Assembly: GCF_026210795.1 (NCBI RefSeq)
Contig: NC_089441.1
Coordinates: 1,736,001 to 1,800,000 of the forward strand
Source: Rhizophagus irregularis
Taxonomy: Eukaryota > Glomeromycota > Glomeromycetes > Glomerales > Glomeraceae
Direction: 5' to 3'
Length of the DNA: 64,000 bases
The position numbers and the translations under genes were made by a program. The stretch's first letter is position 1, and the number at the start of each line of letters is the position of its first letter. This document shows positions 10,793 to 23,406 of the stretch, in pieces. The notes below the pieces were generated by a model that searched no databases, was not told the DNA's origin, and worked only from the letters and a program-made list of their open reading frames with translations.

Positions 10793-11654
10793 AATTTAAA
10801 TGTTATCTTTTACATAAATATGGAAGTATTTAACTGACAGATAGATGTTAGTAACAAAAAATGACTACGCGAGAGTACGTAGTAAGATTATTTTTATATT
10901 ATTTTACACTTTTTTTATTATATAGAAATGTTACGAATGATAATAAATTATAATTTATTTAATACAAAATAAATTGTTACATGTGAATTATACAGCATTA
11001 ACTTTTGCTTTTCGTATTTATAATAGTTACTTTTTAAATTCGAAATATTTAGCATGATATTATCATACTAGAAAATATTTTAAATTCACGCCACGGTTCC
11101 AGTGTAAATATTTTATCAATTATTATTATGAAGATATCCACCTATAAATTACAATTCTCACGAATTTTATTTATTTCTGCTGTAAATACCGCGTAATATT
11201 ATTCTTTCGAACCAATATTATATGAACCATTGATATAATATATAAAGTTAGTTTATCATCAGAAAAACAAAGCAATGCAAATTTACAATAAAGTGTTGTC
11301 ACGTATTAACTGATTAGGGTAAACTATGAATTGATATTACAATCATTTTATACCATTTTTGCTATTGAATTATTTCTATCCCTAATTAAGAAGAATTACA
11401 ATAAATTAAATAATTGTGTCACCAGACTAATTTATTTTTTTTATAAAGCCGGTAATCCCGCAGTAATTATTTCTTGTTTTCCTGTTTTAGTAATAGCATA
11501 ATGATCATTGTAAAAAAATATAAGATCTACAGTTTTTTTTACCCCTGCAGATTTAATTGTTCATTAACCACCTTTGGTTTAGTAATTTCAACAAAGAAAA
11601 GTTTTTTTTTCGTATTTTTTTTTATTTTTTATTGTTTTTTTGATTTATCAAGAA
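10793..11654. other. Intergenic AT-rich sequence
   Basis: No gene seen. A small hairpin, ACTACGCGAGAGTACGTAGT, lies near 10863-10882 just after the upstream gene. A T-rich leader at 11598-11645 precedes the next start codon. Confidence 0.5.
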
Positions 11655-13189
11655 ATGTCTTCAAAATTTTGGGCAGAGTTATCCAATGATTATGAAAAAC
11701 TTTTTGAAACGGAATTAGGATATGATGTAATTATTTATGCTGGAGAAGAACCAAACGTTAAAGAGATTCACGCTCATTCAAATATTTTATGTATTAGATC
11801 TCAATATTTTCGTACCGCATTTTCTAGTGAATGGGCCGAAAAGTATGACGGGAAATTTATTTTCAAAAAACCAAATATTTCACCAAAATTATTTGACATC
11901 ATTCTTAGGTAAAGTAATAAATATCTAATATATTAAATTATTATTATTATAAAAAATATAAAAATTTTAATTTTTCTGTATTTAATATTTTTCTGTATTT
12001 AATAAAAAAAAAAATAATTTATTTTTTTAATTATTTGATTCACTAATTAATTTTTAGATTCATTTATTGTGGAAATATTGAATTAAAAAATTTACAAGGA
12101 TCAGAAGTCTTGAAATTATTAATTGCAGTGGATGAACTTAATTTACAACAATTACTTTCTTATATTCAAAGATATTTGATTAAACATCAAACTGAATTTT
12201 TACAACAAAATCCAACTGGTATTCTTGAAATCATTTATCAACATGAAACTTTTACTGATTTATGGAATTTTTGTCTTGAAAAAATTTGTGAAGAACCTAA
12301 AATTTTATTTAATTCAAATAAATTTATTGATTTAAAGGCTTCATTATTAGAATTGTTGATAAAACGAGATGATTTAAATATGGATGAAATTGAGATTTGG
12401 GAAAGTTTATTGAAATGGTGTTTTGCTCAACAAAATATAATAAATGATCCAACAAAATGGAGTAAAGAGGATATTACAAAGATTGAGAAGGAATTACACA
12501 AATTTATTCCTTTAGTTCGATTTTATGATATTAAACCTAAAGATTTCTTTTACAAGGTATATAATTATAAAGAAATTTTACCAAAAAATTTAATTCATGA
12601 TCTTTTAGAATTTTACATAGTTCCTGATATGAAACCTAAAAATACCATTCCACCTTCAAGAAAACCTAAACTTGATTCAACATTAATTGAATCAAAACAT
12701 ATATCCGTTTTTGCATCATGGATTGATAAAAAAGATTCTTTACATTATAACAAAAAATGTATTCCTTATGAATTCAAGTTATTATATAATTCAAATAGAG
12801 ATGGATTTGATGTTAAATCATTTCATAAAAATTGTGATAATAAAGGAGCTACTATTTGGATAGCAAAAATTCAAGATTCAACAAAATTAATTGGAGGTTA
12901 TAACCCACTTGATTGGGGTGGAAATTGTGGTCGAAAAAACACTACAGATAGTTTTTTATTTAATTTTATCGATGGAAATAATATTTCTACAGCAAAATTA
13001 GGTTATGTTAATAATGCAAGTATGGCCGTTTATTGTGGTAATAATTATGGACCAGAGTTAGGTAGTTTAAGCTGTCCTGATTCTAATAATTGGACTTATA
13101 ATTATAGTAGAGATTATTATCCTAATATAGATATACCAGCAAATTTTATAGTTGAGGAATATGAAGTATTTCAAGTAATTAAGAAATAA
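11655..13189 (+). CDS. BTB/POZ-BACK-TLDc domain protein
   Basis: Exons 11655-11908 and 12058-13189, with a 149-bp phase-2 intron (AG|GTAAAG ... TTTTTAG), give 461 aa. The ATG at 11655 is preferred because it matches the paralogues; no upstream ATG is in frame. BTB lies at about 18-120 (YDVIIYAGEEPNVKEIHAHS, WAEKYDGKFIFKKPNI). BACK covers about 125-240 (FLQQNPTGILEIIYQHETF, WESLLKWCFAQQ). TLDc runs from about 295 to 461 (LLYNSNRDGFDVKSFHKNCD, IGGYNPLDWGG, EYEVFQVIKK). The probable job is an adaptor of a Cullin-3 ubiquitin ligase; the ligand is unknown. The architecture is complete, with no frameshift or missing block. Length matches the sister at 59545-61012 exactly (461 aa), although their sequences are clearly different. 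Confidence 0.88.
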
Positions 13190-14283
13190 CAAAATCATAT
13201 ATAGTGAGTATATCCTTATGATTAACAAGTACCTTGTGATGAATAGAGAGGATGACGATTGCAATTGTTGCATTGTATAGATTCATAACGTTATTACTTC
13301 ATTATTCCAGATTTTAATTAAAATGTTATGAAGAAATGACTGAAATTTATTTTAACTCGCTGACAAAATTTACAAATTTTTTGATGATGCACCCGTTCTA
13401 ACATTCCGTTCCTCTTTGAACAAATTTACTCTTATTGATGAAATGAAAGTGTTTAGATTTTGGGAAGATAAAAAATAATTTTCAATATGTTCGATACTCT
13501 AAAAAAAGGAAATAAAATATCATAACAGAAAAGTATTATAATAAAAAAAAAATTAAATAATTCTACGTTTCCCAGATTTACGATATCAAGATTTAATTAT
13601 TCACTCTACATGCATAAACTTCAATCAAATAATAAGGAAAATGGCATTAATATTATCTTATCTACAATTGAGAGATAACCATTTCTAAAGATTAAAGAGA
13701 AATTTGGGTATTACTTAAATTCAGTTTTTTATCAAAGTCAGACATTTTTTTTGAATTTTTTTTTTTTATGTACACGTTTCACATTTTTTCGCAACTCAAA
13801 TTTCAAGTAAGGGATCGTGAAAATTAATTCAAATGTAAATTATTATTTAATTATAAAGAACCCTAATTGTAACGAAAACAAAAGTATTATAAAATTATAA
13901 AATCACTTTTTTTTAAAAAAAGAAAATTATTTCTGTGGCACCCCTATAAGGGAACAATTATCTAAGTTGCGCAGTTGAACAACTTTACCATAATGGCGAA
14001 CACACTGCGTATATTAAATATTGAGTTTGTTATTATCCTATAAAATTAAATACCGATGTATGAGTAACACGGGTCACTGTAACGATTAATTAGCAAAAGG
14101 GAATTTTAAATAGTCTATCAAGAAAATGAATAGGAATTAAGGAATTTAACGTCACCCTTATTAGGGACCGCCAATCAGATACAACCACCCCACTTAACAT
14201 ACTTTCCTCCAACCTCCAATAAAGTATGCGTATGAGGATCCTTATCATGGTCCTGCCATGTAAGAGAAGATTTTGCGGCACCC
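13190..14283. other. Intergenic stretch
   Basis: No gene seen. From about 13930 base composition becomes less AT-rich. The motif GGCACCC followed by ATAA/ATTATA occurs at 13936-13950 (TGTGGCACCCCTATAA) and again at 14274-14290 (TGCGGCACCCTCATTATA), about 340 bp apart. This could mark the ends of an insertion, but no other matching flank was found. Confidence 0.35.
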
Positions 14284-14312
14284 TCATTATAATTTAACCA
14301 TTAAATTATAAT
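14284..14312. repeat. Perfect 13-bp palindrome with 3-nt loop
   Basis: CATTATAATTTAA, then CCA, then TTAAATTATAATG: a perfect inverted repeat. It lies at the boundary between the GGCACCC-bearing segment and the next unique sequence. It may be a junction of inserted elements; no function is assigned. Confidence 0.7.
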
Positions 14313-14629
14313 GATTCGGTATCCTGAGATGACGCATGTGTTATCAGTAAGGAACAGGTCTCTTACCTTATTTTATTTCACCTTTATCGAATCTTGTAAA
14401 TCTTATACAAAGATAATTCACAGTTGTAGTGTGTTTAGAATTCAAAGGTCATTTTTCGAATCCAAAGTTGTACCCACAAATAAAACTGAACTTTCGTGAA
14501 TGTTCTCTTTTGAAGCAATAAGAACCGATTTAAGAAATTCTCTTGTTACATTTCTTTCCACTCAGATCCCTATAAATTAGCATAAAAGCTTATGTTAGTT
14601 CTAGCTCATTCACTTTAGGCCATAATAGT

Positions 14630-14932
14630 GAATACCAAAATGGTATTGTAAACAGTGACCATTTTGACAAGTGGTTGTACACCATAACCCAACTACCTTA
14701 GGGATAAGCATACATTTCGGGAGTGACTATATATATGGTATCCTTCGCTACTATCTATGTCCAATATTATGACAGGTCATAATATTGGACACCAAAATGG
14801 TATTGTAAACAGTGACCATTTTGACAAGTAGTCATACGCCATAACCCAATTACCTTAGGGATAAGTGTACACTTCGGGAGTGACTATATATATCATGGTA
14901 TCCTTCACCACCATCTATATTCTCTATTACGA
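14630..14932. repeat. Two-copy tandem repeat, period about 158 bp
   Basis: Both copies start ACCAAAATGGTATTGTAAAC and then run through a CATAACCCAA and ACCTTAGGGATAAG block to TCGGGAGTGACTATATATAT and GGTATCCTTC. They lie at about 14635-14760 and 14789-14915. Between them is a palindromic spacer, GTCCAATATTATGACAGGTC followed by ATAATATTGGAC. The repeat is less AT-rich than neighbouring DNA and has no open frame. Confidence 0.75.
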
Positions 14933-14935
14933 CCA

Positions 14936-15250
14936 TCAGATCCTTTGCAAGAGTGACTCCAGAGCACTTGTCAGACCAACTACTATATCTTCAAGACGGT
15001 GAATTTGAACCTGATGACTTATATTCAGGTACCTTAACCAAGGCTCCACTTTCAAAGATATAACCTTAGGGTGGGTTCTCGTACGATGGGCCCCAGTCAT
15101 CTATTTGCAACCCTTTAAAGCCGTTCGGTCAGCCCTCATAAACCTTCGCACGTTGCTTTCGCGGTGTGCAGTCAAGGATTATGGCCAGTGGGTGATAGAA
15201 TATTCTTTACCCACCTTTTTAAAAATTCCAGTAAACGTATTCTAATTATC
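14936..15250. other. GC-richer non-coding island of unknown nature
   Basis: This stretch includes GGTGGGTTCTCGTACGATGG, CAGTCATCTATTTGCAACCC and GCACGTTGCTTTCGCGGTGT and is well above local GC. All six frames are closed or show no recognisable family. It follows the tandem repeat at 14630 directly, so both may belong to one repeated element. A purine/pyrimidine-alternating patch (15340-15480) comes next. Confidence 0.35.
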
Positions 15251-15604
15251 TTTTGACTTCTAAGGTCCGTTTTCTACTCAAAAGATTCTTGTATGGAAAC
15301 ATTTTCTCTAGGTAAAGATATTACATAGGAAAAGAAAAAGAATCCATTTTAAATACAGGAGAAGTGGCAGAAGCATGGAAAACAATTGCAATAGAAAAGA
15401 AGAGATCTCTCTTCCTTCTCACCTCTTACTTTTTTCTTCCTACTCTTGTTGTCTCTCTTTCACATACTTCCTTTCCTCTCTTTGAAAATAATTTTTTTTC
15501 CCTGTAGAATTACTCACTTACAATTTTTCTTCTTCCTAAACTCATACGTGGATGCCTTAAACTTTGCAAGACTTGGAACTAACGTCGTACGTTTAACGTT
15601 CTCA

Positions 15605-15860
15605 TATTTTTACATATGTATATTATTAAGCGCGTAAAATATTCAAGTAATGTTTTACATATGTATATTATTATGCGCGTAAAATATTCAAGTAATGTTT
15701 TCACATATATATATATTATTAAGCGCGCAAGTAGTGTTTTTACAACTCTGATATGTATATTAAGCGCGTAAAATATTCAAGTAGTGTTTTGTATAAGAAA
15801 TATACGAAAGTTTAGGATAGTGTTTTGTATAAGAAATATGCGAAAGTTTAGGTTTAGGAT
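15605..15860. repeat. Compound minisatellite (about 54 bp and 35 bp units)
   Basis: Four units of about 54 bp carry ACATATGTATATTATTAAGC, then GCGTAAAATATTCAAGTA and (A/G)TGTTTT. Two units of about 38 bp follow, carrying GTGTTTTGTATAAGAAATAT and then (A/G)CGAAAGTTTAGG. The copies differ by small indels. No coding potential. Confidence 0.8.
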
Positions 15861-16762
15861 GAAAAAATACTGTCTTTTTATAATATTTAGTTGTACAAAC
15901 TTTGTGATACAATATAGACAATAATAATTTTGCATATGCAATGACTCCAATGACTCATTGCAAAACTTTTCGGTATAATTTGATATAACGATATTTTTTC
16001 AATGATCTCCCAATATATCATTATATCGGAGTTTCAACACACGTGTAATAATCATGAAAATCATGAAAAAGTTTGCTATTACAGATATAATCAATATAAA
16101 GTTAAATTATTATAATTATTATCTATTATGAGTACATCTTGTCGAAATCAATGATCTTATTTTATGATAATCACGATCACACCGTAATAGTAGATATTAG
16201 TAGGTAAAATGTTGGAAAAATTATTTAAATATTCCTACAAATAATTTTGGTTTGTTCAATTACAGAAGAGGTACCGTACTTTGTCGTTATTTAGATAGCA
16301 CTATTTTCAGTTTCAATATAGAGGTGTTAAACAGAATGTATATTATTTTTTAATTTTCGACCTTCTAATTGGTGATGTAGCAATCATATAATAATCAAAT
16401 TTGGCTCATTGAAATTATCTCAACGAGAGGAGTATTATTAACTTCATTTTTTGAATGATTGTAGCTGAGATCACTAAAAACTGCTTATTTTTATTTGTTA
16501 TATATAAATTAAAATATAGATTCTGGTGCGTCGTTAAAGCACGATATTATCAAAGAATATAAATAATTTGAAATTATTTGATCTTTCTGATTATAAAAAA
16601 ATTTGACAATTTTTATTGCTAATATAATGCATCATGCGTTTCAAAGAATATTTTATGGTAAAAATATTTTTAAGATTATCGTTAAAAAAAAAACTAACTT
16701 AGTTTACAATTATACATTTAATTTATAAACAACTTCATTTTAAGTCCAAATAATTATTCTAT
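15861..16762. other. Intergenic AT-rich sequence
   Basis: Nothing gene-like is seen. Words such as TTTGATATAACGATATTTT at 15978-15996 resemble the ends of the pogo-like repeats elsewhere in the window, but no matching second end was identified. Confidence 0.4.
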
Positions 16763-18425
16763 TTAAACTAACTGAATCACTTGAAACACTTCAATATCAT
16801 TAGCAACAAAATTTCTTAGAATCTTAATATAAGGATAAGAATTTGTATATGAACTACATTTACCATTATTATCTATCAATATATCACTACCACCGCCACA
16901 TTTTGCGCCAAATTGTAATATATCGTTAGAACATCACACCGCACATGTCTGATTTTTCACTCTATCAATTTTACCTGAATTGATACTATAGTCATTAAAT
17001 AAAAATATAAAACTATTTAATGTCTTTCCAAATTGAATCTCATATTCCAATCAATTGGATTATAACCTCAAACTATTTGACTAGAATTTTTAATTATAAT
17101 AACTAAAATATTTGCTCCTTTGTCATACCATCATCTCTACTAGCACGATAGAGTAAATTAAATTTATATGGATTATTTTTTATTGAAACATTTTTCTTAC
17201 TAATCCAATTGGCAAATAAGAACAAATGTCGTGAATTAATGAAACAGGATCAACACTGCAGTGATAGCAAATGACTAGGTCATTTGCCCATTTTGAGATG
17301 ACCTCCGAATGACCTTCGAATGACCTATTCATTTAGGTCATTTGTCATTTGAGTCATTTAAAATTAATGCTTTATAATTCAGGCCAAGTTAATGATGCCG
17401 GCCAGAATTATGAACTTCTAATATCATGTGAAAATTTTATCCATGAAATAGTGAAATTGTATGAATAGTTCTGGCCAGAATTTTTTAAATGACTAGGTCA
17501 TTTGTCATTTAATGTTGAAATGACCCAAATGACACGTGACCAGTCATTTGAGTCATTTGAGGTCATTTGGGTCACTGGCCAACACTGATCAACAGTGCCA
17601 CAAACAATTTTAATCTAGGAGGTTGTATGTCAACATTCAATCTCTTGATTGGAACCATATGAATCTTGTACTTTATATACCAGTTGATTACTAGATAATA
17701 ATTCTTTGTATGGTAATACTTTATAAAAAAGTCTACGGAAGAAATATCATAAAATCTCCTTTAAACACTACTAATTCTAATATAATTTATAATTAAAGGA
17801 ATAAATCCATGAAGGGTTCTCTCCATCAGTGTGATTTGTTCTTTGTTCCATTTAGTAACATCTTGTGAATTATTAGAATGTTGCGCTAATCCCATTTCAG
17901 TAAATTATTCCATATATCAATTTCATCTGATAATAGATCATCTCGTTTTAAAAGTAATTCCATTATAGGTGCTTTTAAACTAATAAATTCATCAGAATTA
18001 AAGAATATTTCAGGATTTTCACAGATAATCAAGACCAACATCATAAAGCTCTGAAGCTAATTCATGTTGATAATTATTTTCAAGAATTTCTACCGGATTT
18101 TGTTGTATAAAATCGTATTGGTGTTTATTGTTTAATCAAGTAATTTTTAATGCAAATAATTAACGATTCAATATTAAACATATCTACATTATTCAAATGT
18201 GTTAATGTGTCAAAATCTTGTAATCTTGTTAAATCGATTTTTCCACAATAAAAATATCTTAGAATTATTTTAGATAATTAAAAGGTATATCAGGATTTCT
18301 TAAAATAAATTTCATGTATCTCTTTAACTTTTTCATTTGACTAGAATAGATTATAACGTCATATCCCTCGCCAGTTTTTAAATTTCAAAATCATTAATAA
18401 TATCTTGCCAATTTTCGTAAGACAT
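16763..18425 (-). pseudogene. Decayed BTB-BACK-TLDc gene
   Basis: Reverse-strand sequence is collinear with the intact gene at 23407-25155 from the start codon region (18423-18425) to the EVFQV end near 16770. It is broken by many frameshifts, stops and small deletions, for example around the CDNKGA and ASWI motifs of the TLDc domain. It has only one BTB domain, unlike the intact relative. It also lacks the intron normally found after the ILR motif, as the relative does. A 321-bp MITE (17259-17579) interrupts the link between BACK and TLDc. The pair probably arose by duplication before the second BTB was gained at 23407. Confidence 0.85.
17259..17579. mobile_element. hAT-like MITE inside the BTB-TLDc pseudogene
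   Basis: The insertion is flanked by 8-bp direct repeats CAACACTG (17251-17258 and 17580-17587). Its ends are imperfect inverted repeats, CAGTGATAGCAAATGAC on the left and, in reverse complement, CCAGTGACCCAAATGAC on the right. CAGTG termini and 8-bp duplications are hAT hallmarks. The interior consists of direct and inverted copies of words like GGTCATTTG and GAGTCATTT, with no ORF. The empty site survives in the intact relative near 23911-23920. Confidence 0.75.
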
Positions 18426-20255
18426 TTTCTTTTTTCAACAAACTCATGAGAAACAAATACAGATCGACAAAATCTGAATATTTTAAAAAAAGTGTTAAAT
18501 GACTGTAATTACACGTGAATATTGATAAACGTGATTTTATTGGTAAAATCATAACCAGGCGAGTAATTGTGTAACGTATAACGTATAATATGCTGCGTCA
18601 AATATATTATGGATTATTATTATAGAATTATGTCATCTTTATAGTTAAACCATAGATTAGAATCATGATTTACATCATAATTATGTAATTTAGCCTATAA
18701 GAACATATAGTTATCATTGATTTCATTGATTTTAGAAATTATCGTACATTTTATCCTATCCGCAAATAAGATATCCGCAGAACTAATCAGATGAATATCC
18801 GAATCGAATCCTTTTTTTTAAAGAAGGGTTAGAAGGTATTGTACTAACATTCACTTTCTCTTTTTTACTCGAGTTTTGTTTTTTGGACTACAACTTTTGA
18901 AGCTATATTCCGTTTCTTTTCAATTTTTTCTTTATAAGTTTTAGCTTCTCTTGGATAGTTGAATGGAAAGTTTCAAAAATGATATACTCTGAAACTATTA
19001 TTTTTTTTATTCAAAAATGTTATACTTACTATGTCCTTTCTTTTTTTATAAGTATCATGCTTCGATAGGTGAAAAAAGGTAAGTTTTGAAGTGATTTTTA
19101 TTTAAAAAAGGAATGTTCTTTGGTGAGTCTAGACTATTACAGTAATAAGCTTCAAAGGTAATAATATCAAATTCCTTTTATTATTAATAGTTGAAATAAA
19201 ATAATTTATTAATAATTCTTTATGTTTTCTTATAAGTTCTGATTCAGATGGTTTCTCTTGGAATGGATGTAAGTATATTTTATAAATTTTATTTAATAAG
19301 AAATTTTAATTTAAAATTCGCGATTTATTTTATTTATTTATTTCTTTTTTTAATGATATAATAACATTTAGAAGAACATGATTGATTGGAGATTCTATGA
19401 TCTAAAGAAATATGTTTTCAAAATTTATCATAGACTATCCTTTAAAATATAGGTGGACTTAAAAATTATTTAAATTATATAATTATATTTATTATACAAA
19501 TTTTGTCTTTATTTAGATTATTTAAACACTAAGAATGTTTTGCATCTTAAAATCATATCGAATCAATGTAAAATTTATTCTGTCAGGAATTAATTTGTAT
19601 ATTATATTAGTAAATTAATTTAATATTATTTTAAACCCTACAACTTAGAATAATACTAAAAATATGTATGATTTTAAAAGAATTAAAATAAGAATTTTAA
19701 ATTGTAATTATTACCCTTTTACTTTTCTCAGTAACTACAAAGTTTTCAAAAGTGGCTTAGATATGATAGATAAAAATTTGAAAATATTTTTCGTTATTAT
19801 ACTATACGCAAAATATTTCTCATTAATAATTTACGATCGAATAACGTTCGTTCGTTTTCTCATTATGTTTTGTGTTTATTTGATGCTTAAAGAGACATTT
19901 TACGGATCATTATTTAAATCTTTATGATTATGATAATTGGGCTAAAAATTAAGTCAAATATTTATATGAATTGTTTTTTTTATCATATGGATTGTAATTC
20001 GATATAATAGAATACAGATTTGGAATGTTTCGGATTCTCTGTATTCTTTTTCAAGTAGACGAAAGAATTTAAACATTTTTTATCTAACTTTCATTTGAAA
20101 CTTTATTTTACTCTTTTGAACACTATTCACTCCCGAATTCTTAACAATACTACAATAAAACATGTGATTTTAGAATAAAAAAATTATAAAGCAACTTTAT
20201 TTATAAAAATGAATGTTCATATATAATATTTTTTTTTGTTACTACTACTAAACAA
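18426..20255. other. Gene-free AT-rich stretch
   Basis: No gene was recognised. The ATG-initiated 87-codon ORF at 19664-19927 is hydrophobic and AT-driven and shows no family. T-rich and A-rich patches are common at 18800-19100. The final 100 bp are the 3' side of the F-box-like gene. Confidence 0.45.
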
Positions 20256-21896
20256 TTAATCAGTTTCCTTTATATAATCATAAACTTCTATAATTGAATC
20301 GTTATAATTTTGTACTTTAATATTAGATAACCTAAATTCCTCCACTTCATCTTTCAAATAAGATAAATCCTTATTATTAAAATTATAATAATAAAAACCA
20401 TTTCTATAGGAAGAAATTTTAATTGCCAAATAATTGACTCTTTCCTTTTTCATGATATATTGTTTTATATAGGGTAAAATATCATCACCATCCTTATTAT
20501 TGATTAGCAATTTTTTAATAAAAATATTTTGAATACTTTTTAAGAATAATTCAAAATTGTTTACTTTAACTTGAAGAGTTAAACTTAAATATTCTAATTT
20601 TGAAGGGAGAATTTGTCCTAAATTTTGTAATATGAATGAACTACATTTGATACATTCATCATTATTACCACCTAATATTAATGATTGATAAATATTAATA
20701 GAAAGATAACTAAGATTTTGTTTAATATTATCAATTAAATTTAATATTGAATAAATAATATGACTTTCATATTCATTTAAATCAAGAAATTTGATATTTC
20801 TACAATATTTTGTAATTAATTCTAATGATTGTTGTTTGGATGATATATCATCAAGTAGATAGGACCCAAAATTTTCTAAATAAACACCAGATTTTTGTAA
20901 TAATAATTCTAATGATTCATCAATTTGTGAGCTCTTATTTATAAATAAAGATTTTAATTTAAATGGTTTAGATAAATTAATAATTTGTTGAATAAACTCT
21001 ATATTTATAGGGTAACAATAAATAATATGAACAGATTCTAAAACATTTAATTGTTCAAATAATTCATATAAATTAATTATACCTTTAAAATTGATAGAAT
21101 ATAATATTATAGTATTTAAAGTATTTGAGCAATTAGAATCTTTTGATAATAATAATGATTTATATAAAAGAAAATCATTGGTATCTATTACAATTTTTTT
21201 AAGATTTTGATGTAAATTAATTATTTGTGATATTCGATATTTAGTTAACTTATCTTCATTAATATTATCAAGATAAAAGAAACCAGGAGTTCTACAAGTA
21301 TAAAGTTTTAAATATTTAATATTTTGAATGAAATTTGTATTTTGTAAAATTATTTCAAGAATATCACTAAAATATAAAGTATAATAAGTTGAGATTTCAA
21401 TATCAAGAGTATATAAATTCACTTTATTTTCAATAAATATATTAATTAATGACTCATGAACTAATCTTTTAAAATCAGTTTCTAAATGTGAATAATGTGG
21501 ATCATTTTTCATTATATATTGGATTCTATGTTTTAAAGTTCCAACGGAAACTTCAAACCATTTCCCAACAGAAGAAATAAATTCATGTATATTCAAATGT
21601 TTTATAAAATTAGGATAATTGAAAAGTATATTCGTAGGTAATAATTTATCAATATCATATTTATTTAATTTAATTTTTAATTCACCATTTAAATTATGTA
21701 AATAAATTCCAATAAAGTTATAATTTCCGGTAGATATTGAAAATGGGTTTTTCCATAATAATGGAATCGCTAAACGACACCATAATCTATTAACCAAAAT
21801 ACATGAATGTAAAGTTGAAAAATCATTCTGAAAATATTTTATAATTTCATTTGTTAATTCAGGTAATTCTCCTGAAAATATTTTTGAACATGTCAT
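20256..21896 (-). CDS. F-box-like protein
   Basis: A single uninterrupted frame of 546 aa with ATG at 21894-21896. Residues about 8-55 form an F-box-like region: LPELTNEIIKYFQND, HSCILVNRLWCRLAIPLLWK, NPF. This N-terminal pattern, with VNRLWC and a P-L-L-W-x-N/D-P end, is typical of the expanded F-box-like families of mucoromycotan and glomeromycotan fungi. The remaining 490 residues are rich in Leu, Ile, Asn and Tyr, with irregular leucine-rich periodicity and repeated phrases such as KYCRNIKFLDLNE and LSYLSINIYQSL. F-box proteins bind Skp1 and bring substrates to SCF ubiquitin ligases; the substrate here is unknown. A decayed relative lies at 55512-55875. No intron or damage is seen. Confidence 0.8.
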   Translation of the reverse strand: MTCSKIFSGELPELTNEIIKYFQNDFSTLHSCILVNRLWCRLAIPLLWKNPFSISTGNYNFIGIYLHNLNGELKIKLNKYDIDKLLPTNILFNYPNFIKHLNIHEFISSVGKWFEVSVGTLKHRIQYIMKNDPHYSHLETDFKRLVHESLINIFIENKVNLYTLDIEISTYYTLYFSDILEIILQNTNFIQNIKYLKLYTCRTPGFFYLDNINEDKLTKYRISQIINLHQNLKKIVIDTNDFLLYKSLLLSKDSNCSNTLNTIILYSINFKGIINLYELFEQLNVLESVHIIYCYPINIEFIQQIINLSKPFKLKSLFINKSSQIDESLELLLQKSGVYLENFGSYLLDDISSKQQSLELITKYCRNIKFLDLNEYESHIIYSILNLIDNIKQNLSYLSINIYQSLILGGNNDECIKCSSFILQNLGQILPSKLEYLSLTLQVKVNNFELFLKSIQNIFIKKLLINNKDGDDILPYIKQYIMKKERVNYLAIKISSYRNGFYYYNFNNKDLSYLKDEVEEFRLSNIKVQNYNDSIIEVYDYIKETD

Positions 21897-23406
21897 ATTT
21901 TATGCGAAGAGAGAAAAAAAAGGGGGTATGACAAATTAAACTATGCCAACTGGGTAAATTATTTCATTTTTTCGGAATGATAATTCCGATGTGTCGCACA
22001 ACTTGCGTTAATTAATTTTGTGTAACGTGTTTAATAATCAGACGACATACAGTACATATTTTATTATAGCGTAAGAAATAAATACATAAAATTATAAAAT
22101 GTAAAATATAATGATAATAAAAAAAAATATAAATACATCCATACATCCAATAAACTAATTATGACGGGTCAAATTCACAAATTTAAAAAAATACATATAT
22201 TTTTTTCTTTTTAGTAATTTGATGCATAATCATATTACAAGTTTATTTCTTAAATAAAATAACGCTATTAAATAATATTATTTGTCAGATGCTTCAGTTG
22301 AGGACATTTACGGTTAGACTCCCTTGACTCTCTTCATGCAAGGTTTGTCTGTCCATACGCGTAATCCTCCAATAAAGTTTCTTGTTGTGCTGACACGTTT
22401 TCTCCTTCAAATTTTGCTTATTTTACTGATTTAATTTCCTTTTTTGTACACTTGTCACCATTTACGCGTTTCTTTTTCTGTAATACGCTTTAAATTTTTT
22501 ATTTTTTTGCAATACCGCTTCGGACTCTTCAACGGTTTTCGTTTTCCTAACCACAACTTTTTGTTAACACATTAACACATGGGATAACTTCATTTAGTTT
22601 GCCTTATTCGAAGAGTTCATCACACAAAAATCTAAATTTAAAGATATTATTAATTAATATTTAACTTTAAAACTGCATATTGAAATTATAGTGTATTCCC
22701 TCTTAAATTAATCGTGAATCTTGGAAAAAATTACAATTGTTCATTCAGAGATTATTATTAACCCATGTAGCTGCTGCTCCTTTCCATAGCTAGGCTCCAG
22801 ATATTTATGACCGGGCGCCATGGTGCCACCTGAGCCAACTGCTTGGAGTTTGTAAGCTATCCCCATCTTACTTAAGATTGAAGGGAGATTTGACATTTTT
22901 GAATTAGTTTCTATCACATCTAAACATATATTGTATCACCAGTTGGCGAAGATATTTGAAAAGCTTCTGGTTTATTTGATAAAGGAGGAGTTGAACTTAT
23001 ACTATTTATCTTGTGTCATAGTAATCATGTTAAAGAAAATTGTCATGTATTTGAATCACTGAAAGTTTATAATTACCTTTGAAATACTGTACATCAAAAA
23101 TTGATGTTCTAATTAAAAATTATCTAAATTATCTTAAGGAATACGAACCTAGTATGAAATTATCAGTTATTAAATAATAGGTTTAACGCTTTAAAAAATT
23201 ACTATGATGCCAATAATAATTAGTTATAATAGGTGTTAGTTAGGTTAACATGAATGATTATAATTTAGATAAGCTGCTCTTAACAGACAATAATAAGGTT
23301 TTATTTGATAATTTTTATTTTAAATGTAATTAATACATAAAACATCAGATCTTTTATATTAAGTATTATGTAAACATATTTTATTTAAAGACTAATAATC
23401 TTTCTA
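21897..23406. other. Intergenic stretch with decayed coding traces
   Basis: No intact gene. A reverse-strand trace at about 22290-22580 gives protein-like runs (KTVEESEAVLQKNKKFKAYY). Another at about 22930-23010 gives STPPLSNKPEAFQISSPTGD, each flanked by stops. A GC-richer patch at 22775-22870 contains the near-palindrome GGCGCCATGGTGCC. The families are not recognised. Confidence 0.35.

Noticed and set aside
19664-19927. 87-codon ATG ORF, hydrophobic
   Set aside because: No family, AT-driven amino-acid content and no conservation inside the window.
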